Shown in pieces: positions 1 through 5,552 of a stretch of DNA of 6,027 nt; the first letter of the stretch is position 1; each line of letters starts with the position of its first letter. The translations under genes were made by a program, and so were the position numbers. This DNA comes from TCS-49 sp964442515 (lineage in GTDB: Bacteria > Campylobacterota > Campylobacteria > Campylobacterales > Sulfurovaceae): contig CAYUAC010000114.1 in the NCBI GenBank assembly GCA_964442515.1, forward strand, positions 1 through 6,027, in the 5' to 3' direction. Below the pieces are notes generated by a model. That model did not search any database. It saw only the letters and a list, made by a program, of their open reading frames with translations, and was not told where the DNA came from.

Positions 1-2
1 GC

Positions 3-80
3 ATCACGTCCCAACACCGGTTGGTCTATAAAATAATCGGTGATCTGATTGTCGTGCCCCAGTGTAGGTATTATTACTAA
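3..80 (+). CDS. yoeB: YoeB/Txe-family toxin, C-terminal fragment (5' end outside window)
   Basis: This open frame runs in from the left edge and ends at TAA 78-80. It encodes the last 25 residues, reading ITSQHRLVYKIIGDL and then IVVPQCRYYY. That closely follows the tail of E. coli YoeB (RITEEHRLVY...CRYHY), a ribosome-dependent mRNA interferase of the RelE/YoeB fold. The EHRLVY strand and the terminal CRYxY are family hallmarks. The upstream part, including the catalytic Glu and Arg, lies outside the window, as would any YefM-type antitoxin, which normally precedes the toxin. One oddity is that the penultimate position, a catalytic His (His83 in E. coli YoeB), is Tyr here (codon tat, one base from cat). 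The toxin may therefore be weakened, or the lineage may tolerate Tyr. The stop overlaps the stop of the convergent small gene. Family assignment rests on this short but characteristic tail. Confidence 0.8.
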   Translation: MTSQHRLVYKIIGDLIVVPQCRYYY

Positions 81-298
81 AGCCCGGCAAAATAATCTCT
101 GGCAAATGAGATTCTTGCCTCAAGTCCTTTCTTACACTCTTTTTCCTTCGCGCAGCTGTTGCAGATATCGATCAAATCGAATTTTTCATTATTGTCTTTC
201 ATTTTTGTCATTTGCAGGATGTGATCATGGTAATAGCCCCGCATATTGGTATCCATGACAAAATCCTCACATCCTTTTTGTTTGTGTAAAGAATTCAT
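77..298 (-). CDS. Small Cys/His-containing protein of unknown function, 59 or 73 aa
   Basis: I do not recognise this gene. The minus-strand frame ends at TAG (77-79) and has two credible starts. ATG at 298 (73 aa, extent given) has AAAAGG seven bases upstream. ATG at 256 (59 aa) has the stronger ribosome site GAGGA, also seven bases upstream. The protein is soluble, charged and without membrane segments. Counting from the longer start it has an HDH motif at residues 24-26 and a C-x2-C-x5-C cluster at Cys46, Cys49 and Cys55 (CNSCAKEKEC), which could bind metal or an Fe-S centre. The spacing matches the last three cysteines of the NifQ C-terminal motif, but the rest does not resemble NifQ. A sigma-54-type promoter sits 24 bp upstream of the longer start, suggesting co-regulation with the nif genes. 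Its 3' end overlaps yoeB convergently. That it is a gene is supported by the promoter plus RBS; function is open. Confidence 0.6.
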   Translation of the reverse strand: MNSLHKQKGCEDFVMDTNMRGYYHDHILQMTKMKDNNEKFDLIDICNSCAKEKECKKGLEARISFARDYFAGL

Positions 299-321
299 GA
301 TTACGCCTTTTATATTAGACT

Positions 322-339
322 ATGCAAGAAACTTTCCGT
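322..339 (-). promoter_or_regulatory. Sigma-54 (RpoN) -24/-12 promoter for the small minus-strand gene
   Basis: Read on the minus strand the site is acGGaaagtttcttGCat, with GG and GC separated by exactly 10 bases as sigma-54 requires. It fits the general TGGCAC-RNNNYTTGCW consensus and, better, the GGAAC-RNNNY-TTGC variant known from Campylobacter and Helicobacter RpoN promoters, differing mainly in A for C after GGAA. With -12 at position 324, transcription would begin near 312, just upstream of the small gene's first start codon. No TGT-N10-ACA NifA upstream activator site was found by eye in the adjoining 200 bp, so the activator is inferred only from nearby nifA. Confidence 0.6.
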
Positions 340-368
340 GGTATATATTTTTTACAATAAGCTTTGCA

Positions 369-385
369 GGGAACACTATCTGTAA
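369..385 (+). promoter_or_regulatory. Possible degenerate sigma-54 element ahead of the aldo/keto reductase operon
   Basis: The sequence GGGAACACTATCTGTAA contains GGAAC (370-374), then R-N3-Y, then CTGT where TTGC is expected. Spacing between GG and the GT that replaces GC is the correct 10 bases. The -24 half is a perfect match to the Campylobacterota RpoN variant, while the -12 half has lost the usually near-invariant C. If used, the start point would be about 395, leaving a roughly 30-nt leader before the ATG at 428. This is a tentative call because the -12 dinucleotide is normally strict. Confidence 0.3.
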
Positions 386-427
386 CGCAAAAACTATACA
401 ATAAAAAATTTTACAGAAAGCATGGTT

Positions 428-1546
428 ATGGCATTACACGCAACCAAAGACGGCACATACGCCTTTGCAAAACAATTTAGCGGGTATAAAGATTTTTATA
501 TGCCCCATAACGGGCTGTATTTTTCCAAGCTGGGTCTTGGAACGTTTAACAAAGAGCCTTACAAAGAGGAAAACTACGACTTTGATTACGTCGCTTCGGT
601 AAAAGAAGCCATCGCAAACGGGATCAACTTCATCGACACCGCGAGCAATTACCGCTACGGCGAAAGTGAAAAAGATATCGGCAAAGCGCTGCGGGATATG
701 ATAGAAACCGGTGAAATCTCAAGAGACAATCTCATCATCGCCTCAAAGGGCGGCTTTATTCCTCTTGAGTATCCCTTTCCTAAAAACCCCTACCGCTGGA
801 TTGAAAAAAATATCATTCAAAAGGGCTTGGCCGAGCCTTCAGATATCGAGCTGGACCAGCACTGCATGACGCCTGATTTTATTGAGCACTCCTGCAGACA
901 GTCGCTGCGAAATATGGGAGTTGACTGCCTTGATATCTACTTTTTGCACAATCCCGAGATGCAGCTTTTAAAGCTGGGGTATGACAAATTCCTGCAGCAT
1001 GTTGAAGCCGTTTTTGAGCGAATGGAAAAGTTAGCTGATGAAGGCATTATCAAAACCTACGGCGTAGCGGTCTGGAACGGCTTTTTCGAAAACGCGCAAA
1101 AACAGGAGCACATCAACCTCAGTGACCTTGTGACTCTTGCCCAAAACGTCGGCGGCAAACATCACCGCTTTGGCTATATCCAGGCACCTTTTAATATGGG
1201 CAAGACCCAGGCCCAGACCCAGGCAAGCCAGCAGCTTGATAACGGCTCCGAAGTTAGCCTGCTGCAGGCGGCAAAAGAGCTTGGTATAGGCGTGATCGGC
1301 AGTTGTTCGCTGCTGCAGATGAATCTGTTTGCCAAACCCTTTAAGCCCGAAGTCGGGTATATTCTCGACCGCGGGATGGGGCTGCAAAGCGATATACAGC
1401 TTGCGCTGCAGTATGTGCGTTCAACGCCCGGGATTATTTCGTCGCTGTTTGCTTCCAAAAGTCCCGATCATATCGCTCACAACTGTGAAGTGTCCTGCGT
1501 TAAAGCCGTGCCGCCTAAACTCTATAACATGATGTATAAGGTATAA
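428..1546 (+). CDS. Aldo/keto reductase, 372 aa, in nif-linked operon
   Basis: This is probably a cytosolic NAD(P)H-dependent oxidoreductase of the AKR superfamily, a TIM barrel that interconverts carbonyls and alcohols; the substrate is unknown. ATG 428 is preferred over ATG 422 because AGAAAG (415-420) lies seven bases before 428 but only one before 422. Numbered from 428, the catalytic tetrad is intact: Asp70 and Tyr75 in DTASNYRYGESE, Lys107 in IIASKGG, and His174 in DIYFLHNPE. The opening LGLGTF strand is present. The C-terminal nucleotide-binding half is recognisable at AAKELGIGVIGSCSLLQ and STPGIISSLFASKSPDHI. At 372 residues it is longer than the usual 300-330, with an extra N-terminal stretch of about 30 residues and an insertion before residue 170 containing a possible lid (residues 115-150). 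The stop is followed after two bases by the flavoprotein start, so the two are almost certainly co-translated. A role in diazotrophy is inferred only from the linkage to nifT and nifA. Confidence 0.88.
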   Translation: MALHATKDGTYAFAKQFSGYKDFYMPHNGLYFSKLGLGTFNKEPYKEENYDFDYVASVKEAIANGINFIDTASNYRYGESEKDIGKALRDMIETGEISRDNLIIASKGGFIPLEYPFPKNPYRWIEKNIIQKGLAEPSDIELDQHCMTPDFIEHSCRQSLRNMGVDCLDIYFLHNPEMQLLKLGYDKFLQHVEAVFERMEKLADEGIIKTYGVAVWNGFFENAQKQEHINLSDLVTLAQNVGGKHHRFGYIQAPFNMGKTQAQTQASQQLDNGSEVSLLQAAKELGIGVIGSCSLLQMNLFAKPFKPEVGYILDRGMGLQSDIQLALQYVRSTPGIISSLFASKSPDHIAHNCEVSCVKAVPPKLYNMMYKV

Positions 1547-1548
1547 AT

Positions 1549-3183
1549 ATGATTTATGACATTATCGTAATCGGCGGCGGTATAGCAGGGCTCATGGCTG
1601 CTATTGAAGCAAAAACCCCGGGGAACAAAGTCGCTATCATGACCAAGGGCAATATCTTTAAATCCAACAGTTCCCTTGCAAGCGGCGGGATCAACACGGT
1701 ACTTGAGAGCGATGATAAAGCCGTGCAAAAACATATAGACGATACCCTGGCCGGCGCAAAAGGTCTGGCGGACGAAAAGGCGGTGAAGCATATGTGCCAA
1801 AACGCCGGGCGCATCATCGAAAAGCTGCAGTATTTTGGCGTGGAATTTGACAAAGATGAACACGGGCAAACAGCCCAGCGAAGCTTTGGCGGCGGAAGCG
1901 CACAACGTACCTGCTATGTGGGTGATAAAACCGGTTCGGCTATCACTATGGCACTGATCAAAAAAGCAAGAAGCGTAGGTATCGAGTTTGTGGCAAATAC
2001 ATATGCAATGAATCTGGCCAAAAGCGGCAAAAATATCAGCGGCGTGATCGCGCTTAGAAGGATGGATTCTTCGGTGATGGTTTATCCGGCAAAAGCGGTA
2101 ATCCTAGCCGGAGGCGGATACGCCGGTATCTACAGAGGGCACACAACCAATGCGCCTGATTTTACCGGCGATCTGCTGGCGCTTGCTCTTCGGGCCGGGC
2201 TGGAACTGAAAGATATGGAGTTTGTACAGTTTCACCCCACCGGCTTTACCAAAACCGCGTACCTGGTCAGTGAAGCCGCCAGAGGCGAGGGCGGTTATCT
2301 TGTCAATAGCAGGGGCGAGCGCTTTGTGGATGAGTTGGCCACCAGGGATGTCGTGGCAAAAGCGGTGTATGATCAGATACAAAGCGGCAGTGAAGTCTTT
2401 ATCGATCTGCGCCATCTTGATACAAATGTACTGGAAACAAAGCTGCCCGGGCTGTATAAAGCCGCTATGATGCAAGCAGGCATCGATCTTGGCAAAGAAT
2501 TGCTGCCCATAGAACCCAAAGCGCACTACAGCATGGGCGGCATCGCTTCGGATATGACCCAAACATCGCAAAAAGGAGTCTTTGTCTGCGGTGAAGCCGC
2601 GGCAACGGGCGTACACGGGGCCAACCGCCTTGGCGGAAACTCTCTGCTCGAAGGCGCCGTTTTTGGCGAGCTGGCGGGCAAAAACGCGCGCATTTACAGC
2701 GCCAACAAAGCGTTTGACTGTGTGGATTACAACCAGGTCGCCAAAGATATCGCGCTGGTTGACCGGGCGTTTTTGGGTGAGACGACCAAAAACTTCAACG
2801 CTATGCGCATCTCTATGGGAAAAGTGCTGTTTGAAAAAGCAGGCATCATTAAAGATGAAACCTCTTTAAAGCAAGCATTTGATTATATGCGCTATCTGCG
2901 GCGCCAGGCTATTACCCTGCACACGGTGGATAAAAGCAGGGCTAATAACGTGGAGCTTGTGGGAATACTGGAACTTCGAAACGCCCTGGAAGTGGCCGAG
3001 GCGATGGTGCTTGCTACACTGCGCCGCAAAGAAAGCCGGGGCAGCCATCTGCGAAGCGATTACACCAAAGAAAACGAACAATATAAACGCAGTCTCTTAC
3101 TCCGTGAAAAAAATCGCATGTTCAGTATCGATTTTGAGCAAAAAGGGATTTTGCGGACGATACGTAAGTTTTTAACCAACTAA
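1549..3183 (+). CDS. Soluble FrdA/SdhA-type flavoprotein (fumarate reductase/succinate dehydrogenase family), 544 aa
   Basis: This is an FAD-dependent dicarboxylate oxidoreductase of the FrdA/SdhA/NadB family. The N-terminal Rossmann motif is GGGIAG (residues 9-14), followed by the SLASGG loop (42-47). FAD and active-site landmarks follow: FGGGSAQRTCYVGDKTG (113-129), FVQFHPTG with His229, EAARGEGG with Arg245, HYSMGG with His326, GEAAATGVHGANRLGGNSLLE (349-368) with Arg360, and the C-terminal ESRGSH (495-500). All fumarate/succinate-binding His and Arg positions of FrdA are kept. Phe113 takes the FrdA-type position where L-aspartate oxidase has Glu, so NadB is less likely. The His that carries FAD covalently in FrdA is Asn40, so FAD should be non-covalent. 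No FrdB iron-sulfur or FrdC membrane subunit is adjacent, and there is no signal peptide or transmembrane helix. It starts two bases after the aldo/keto reductase, with AAGG in that gene's tail as ribosome site. Family is firm; electron partner and direction are unknown. Confidence 0.88.
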   Translation: MIYDIIVIGGGIAGLMAAIEAKTPGNKVAIMTKGNIFKSNSSLASGGINTVLESDDKAVQKHIDDTLAGAKGLADEKAVKHMCQNAGRIIEKLQYFGVEFDKDEHGQTAQRSFGGGSAQRTCYVGDKTGSAITMALIKKARSVGIEFVANTYAMNLAKSGKNISGVIALRRMDSSVMVYPAKAVILAGGGYAGIYRGHTTNAPDFTGDLLALALRAGLELKDMEFVQFHPTGFTKTAYLVSEAARGEGGYLVNSRGERFVDELATRDVVAKAVYDQIQSGSEVFIDLRHLDTNVLETKLPGLYKAAMMQAGIDLGKELLPIEPKAHYSMGGIASDMTQTSQKGVFVCGEAAATGVHGANRLGGNSLLEGAVFGELAGKNARIYSANKAFDCVDYNQVAKDIALVDRAFLGETTKNFNAMRISMGKVLFEKAGIIKDETSLKQAFDYMRYLRRQAITLHTVDKSRANNVELVGILELRNALEVAEAMVLATLRRKESRGSHLRSDYTKENEQYKRSLLLREKNRMFSIDFEQKGILRTIRKFLTN

Positions 3184-3196
3184 AAAGGAGAAAGTT

Positions 3197-3406
3197 ATGG
3201 CAAAAGTGATGCTAAGAGAAAATGAGGGAAAAATATACTTTTACGTGGCCAAAAAGGATATGGAAGAAGTGATCGAATCGCTGGAATTTGACGGCGATGA
3301 AAAGTGGGGCGGTGAAGTAACACTGACAAACGGAGAAACATGGTGGATCAAACCCGGAAAGAAAAAGCTGCCAAAAGAGGAGATGTGCAAAAAAATAGCA
3401 GATTGA
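3197..3406 (+). CDS. nifT: NifT/FixU nitrogen-fixation protein, 69 aa
   Basis: This small cytosolic protein of the NifT/FixU family is usually encoded next to nifHDK or nifB; its biochemical role is not settled and mutants often have little phenotype. The match is by pattern: MAKVMLRENEGKIYFYVAKKDMEE at the start (the family has MKVMIR...LSVYVAKKDLEE), then WGGEVTLTNGETWWIKP at residues 37-53 (family: WGGTVTLANGW.L.LP). The length is typical. A strong AAGGAG ribosome site (3185-3190) lies six bases before the ATG and only 1 bp after the stop of the flavoprotein gene, so nifT is the last gene of the three-gene transcription unit. This gene, together with nifA, is what anchors the window as a nif region. 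It is unusual that its upstream partners are an aldo/keto reductase and a flavoprotein rather than nitrogenase structural genes. Confidence 0.88.
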   Translation: MAKVMLRENEGKIYFYVAKKDMEEVIESLEFDGDEKWGGEVTLTNGETWWIKPGKKKLPKEEMCKKIAD

Positions 3407-3491
3407 ATATTATATAACCATAAAAATTGTCTATAATACTTTCATAGTTGTTAAAATATTCTATATAAATATATGTAAAAAGAGTGTTATT
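3407..3491 (+). promoter_or_regulatory. AT-rich nifA leader with sigma-70-like promoter signals
   Basis: The 85-bp gap is very AT-rich. It holds a perfect -10 hexamer TATAAT at 3432-3437 without a convincing -35, a pattern common for housekeeping promoters in Campylobacterota. A second pairing, TTGTCT (3427-3432) with TAAAAT (3452-3457) at 19-bp spacing, is also possible. There is no GG-N10-GC pair, so nifA does not appear to have its own sigma-54 promoter here and would not be directly autoactivated from this gap. No hairpin terminator for the nifT operon is visible, so read-through into nifA is possible. The ribosome site before ATG 3492 is weak (AAAGAG, seven bases away). Confidence 0.45.
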
Positions 3492-5012
3492 ATGGAAGAA
3501 AAATGCGAAATCTGCTTAACCAACAAAGAGTTGAAAGTTTTATATGAAATTTCGTTGCTGGTATCCAAAGCATACGATCTTGAAACATCGATAGAAAAAT
3601 CGCTGCGTATATTGAAAAACGGGTTAGAACTTAATAATTGTGTTATATATCTGCTTGAAGAGGAGCGTTTAAATACTTTTGCTTCAGTCGATTTCACAAA
3701 GCAGCAGAAAATCCTCTCCTCCTTTCGGATGGGAGAGGGTGCTACGGGCTTGGCTGCACAGAGCAAAGAACCCGTAGTGGTTGAAAACGTGCACAACGAT
3801 ATCCTTTTTTTAAACAAATCGGGCAATAGAAACAACCAAACGATCTCTTACGTTGCCGTGCCGATGCTTATAGACAAGGATGTCATCGGGGTCCTCAGCG
3901 CAAATTTGACCAAAAGGACCGAGATCGATTTTGATGAAACGATCCGTATTCTTACCATAATAAGTTCGATCTTTGGACAGGCGATTCATTCGTATCAGTT
4001 AAACAAACAAGAAAAAGAGCGGCTCAAAGACCTCAAACAATATTATAAAATGGAGTGGGATTCCAAAGTCCACAATTTCGGCGATATCATCGGTAAATGC
4101 GAAAAGATGGAAAACGTATACAAAGTGATCGGCCAAATTGCTGACAGCAACGTGACGATTTTGATCCGGGGTGAAACCGGGACAGGGAAAGAGCTGGTTG
4201 CTTCAGCTATTCACCAACGAAGCCGCCGCAAGGAAGAACCTTTTATCAAGCTCAACTGTGCCGCCATTACCGACAGCTTGATCGAAAGTGAGCTTTTCGG
4301 GCATGAAAAAGGAGCGTTTACCGACGCTAAAGAGATGCGCAAAGGGCGTTTTGAATTGGCTGACGGGGGGACGCTTTTTCTTGATGAGATCGGTGATATC
4401 TCCGCCTCGGCACAGGTAAAGCTGCTTCGGGTCCTGCAAGAGCGTGAATTTGAACGCGTCGGCGGGGGCAAAACGATCAAGGTCAACGTGCGCCTGATTG
4501 CCGCGACCAACAGGGACTTGGAACAGATGGTTCAAGACGGGGAGTTTCGGGAAGATTTGTATTATCGCCTGAACGTTATCCCCATCGACCTGCCGCCGCT
4601 GCGGGAACGGGGCGATGATATCAAGCTTTTGGTGAACTTTTTTATGGAAAAATCGATGAAAAACCACAAAAAAAGCGTCACCCTCACTGACGAAGCGATG
4701 GAGCAGCTGTGTTCCTATCCGTGGCCGGGCAATATCCGCGAACTGGAAAACACGATCGAGCGCGTTGTATTGATCGGCAGCGAAAAAGGGGTCGATGCAA
4801 AGCAGATGCATCTGCTGCTGCCCGCGCTCAATGACAGCAATCTCAAGGATTCCGGCAAAGCGTCTTTGCCGGGAAAAACACTGCAACAGATCGAAAAAGA
4901 AGCGATTGAAAAAACGCTGCAAGAGTGTGATGACAACATCCCAAAAGCAGCCAAACAGCTTGATTTGACCCAGCGTCAGCTTCGATACAAGATACAAAAA
5001 TACAGGTTTTAG
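3492..5012 (+). CDS. nifA: NifA-type sigma-54-dependent transcriptional activator, 506 aa
   Basis: This bacterial enhancer-binding protein should activate RpoN-dependent nif promoters by ATP-driven remodelling of sigma-54 holoenzyme. Domains in order: an N-terminal GAF sensor (about 15-168, with GEGATGLAAQSKEPVVV and VAVPMLIDKDVIGVLS); a charged linker (170-192); AAA+ (about 196-425); and a Fis-type HTH (about 482-503, PKAAKQLDLTQRQLRYKIQK). In the AAA+ domain Walker A is GETGTGKE (227-234), Walker B LFLDEIG (295-301), sensor I AATNRDL (337-343), and sensor II GNIRELEN with Arg416. The sigma-54 contact loop is GAFTDA (274-279) instead of GAFTGA, so Asp278 replaces Gly. There is no Cys cluster between AAA+ and HTH, so it is not the rhizobial oxygen-sensing type, and no nifL is adjacent. 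Cys5 and Cys8 form an N-terminal CEIC. The NifA name follows from the domain order, HTH and nifT linkage; other GAF-type activators such as NorR or AnfA/VnfA remain alternatives. Confidence 0.83.
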   Translation: MEEKCEICLTNKELKVLYEISLLVSKAYDLETSIEKSLRILKNGLELNNCVIYLLEEERLNTFASVDFTKQQKILSSFRMGEGATGLAAQSKEPVVVENVHNDILFLNKSGNRNNQTISYVAVPMLIDKDVIGVLSANLTKRTEIDFDETIRILTIISSIFGQAIHSYQLNKQEKERLKDLKQYYKMEWDSKVHNFGDIIGKCEKMENVYKVIGQIADSNVTILIRGETGTGKELVASAIHQRSRRKEEPFIKLNCAAITDSLIESELFGHEKGAFTDAKEMRKGRFELADGGTLFLDEIGDISASAQVKLLRVLQEREFERVGGGKTIKVNVRLIAATNRDLEQMVQDGEFREDLYYRLNVIPIDLPPLRERGDDIKLLVNFFMEKSMKNHKKSVTLTDEAMEQLCSYPWPGNIRELENTIERVVLIGSEKGVDAKQMHLLLPALNDSNLKDSGKASLPGKTLQQIEKEAIEKTLQECDDNIPKAAKQLDLTQRQLRYKIQKYRF

Positions 5013-5020
5013 GAGCACAT

Positions 5021-5536
5021 ATGCAGACAGTAGAAACAGTCGAGGATTTTTTGGACGCAGGGTATATGGCAGAGGATTTTGAAGCATGTGATCCCGCAGG
5101 CAACATGGTGAACATACGGCGCCAGTGTAAGCCGGCTATGATGCAGCTTTTTATCTCAATACCGTTTGTAAGCCAACCGTTTTTGAGTGAAATCACTGCG
5201 CTTGATCGTCTGCTGCAAGAGTCGCAAGTGCCTATGCGCTGTTTTTTGATCCTTTCGGTTAAAACAAACCGGCAGCAAAGAGAAGAAGCCAGGAAGTTCA
5301 AAAAGCTGCAACTGTTGATTGATAACGAAGAAGAGTTCGGGCAGATGTATGGGACTCAAATCATCAGCCGGGCGTATAAAGACCTGTTGTATAAAGCACT
5401 GTTTCTTGTCAGCAAAGACGGCGCCGTTTTTTACGTGGATATGCCAAAAACGTTGCAAGAAGCTTTTGATTTACAGCGCTTTATCATAGAAGCCAACAAG
5501 GCTTACAGCACGTATGACGGTACGGGCTGTCACTGA
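5021..5536 (+). CDS. Thiol-peroxidase (Tpx)-like thioredoxin-fold protein lacking the peroxidatic Cys, 171 aa
   Basis: The start is well supported: AGGAG overlaps the nifA stop and lies five bases before the ATG, so translation is coupled to nifA. The frame resembles atypical 2-Cys peroxiredoxin Tpx. It begins with an acidic stretch ending AEDFEACDPAGNMVNI (residues 17-32; compare APDF.L.D), then a hydrophobic strand MQLFISIPFVSQPF (41-54), and FGQMYGTQIISRAYKDLLYKALFLVSKDG (106-134), which follows Tpx YGV.I..GPLKGLLARAVFVLDENG. The Tpx strand before the active site reads PSIDTPVCATS, whereas here the aligned segment SIPFVSQPFLS has no Cys. The resolving-Cys segment (RKFKKL) also has none. 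Remaining cysteines are 23, 36, 74 and 170, and the protein ends GCH. Normal peroxidase chemistry is therefore unlikely; a structural, redox-sensing or protein-binding role is inferred. No signal peptide or membrane helix is seen. Fold assignment is moderate; function is unknown. Confidence 0.65.
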   Translation: MQTVETVEDFLDAGYMAEDFEACDPAGNMVNIRRQCKPAMMQLFISIPFVSQPFLSEITALDRLLQESQVPMRCFLILSVKTNRQQREEARKFKKLQLLIDNEEEFGQMYGTQIISRAYKDLLYKALFLVSKDGAVFYVDMPKTLQEAFDLQRFIIEANKAYSTYDGTGCH

Positions 5537-5552
5537 TAGCAGAAGGCAGATA

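Noticed and set aside
49..258. Plus-strand frame of 69 codons starting at TTG
   Set aside because: It overlaps the yoeB tail in another frame and lies antisense to the small minus-strand gene; rare start codon and no ribosome site.
77..298. Calling the small minus-strand ORF NifQ
   Set aside because: Only the C-x2-C-x5-C spacing matches; the fourth Cys (C-x4 upstream), the surrounding aromatic/basic segment and the length of NifQ are absent.
1201..1232. Short direct repeat (cccaggcc/cagacccagg) in the aldo/keto reductase gene
   Set aside because: It encodes a Thr/Gln/Ala-rich loop in frame and is too short and coding-explained to be a repeat element.
2104..2616. A 170-codon minus-strand open frame inside the flavoprotein gene
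   Set aside because: It is fully antisense to motifs that are clearly conserved on the plus strand (HPTG, ARGEGG, HYSMGG) and has no ribosome site or family resemblance.
1549..3183. Annotation of the flavoprotein as L-aspartate oxidase (NadB)
   Set aside because: The position where NadB has the aspartate-specific Glu (REGGHS) is FrdA-type Phe113 in SFGGGS, so a fumarate/succinate-type pocket fits better, although the non-covalent FAD is NadB-like.
3407..3491. A sigma-54 promoter or rho-independent terminator between nifT and nifA
   Set aside because: The gap contains no GG-N10-GC pair and no GC-containing stem followed by a T run.
4203..5087. A 294-codon open frame on the minus strand
   Set aside because: It lies antisense to the conserved AAA+ and HTH regions of nifA, has no recognisable protein features, and arises from the codon bias of the true gene.
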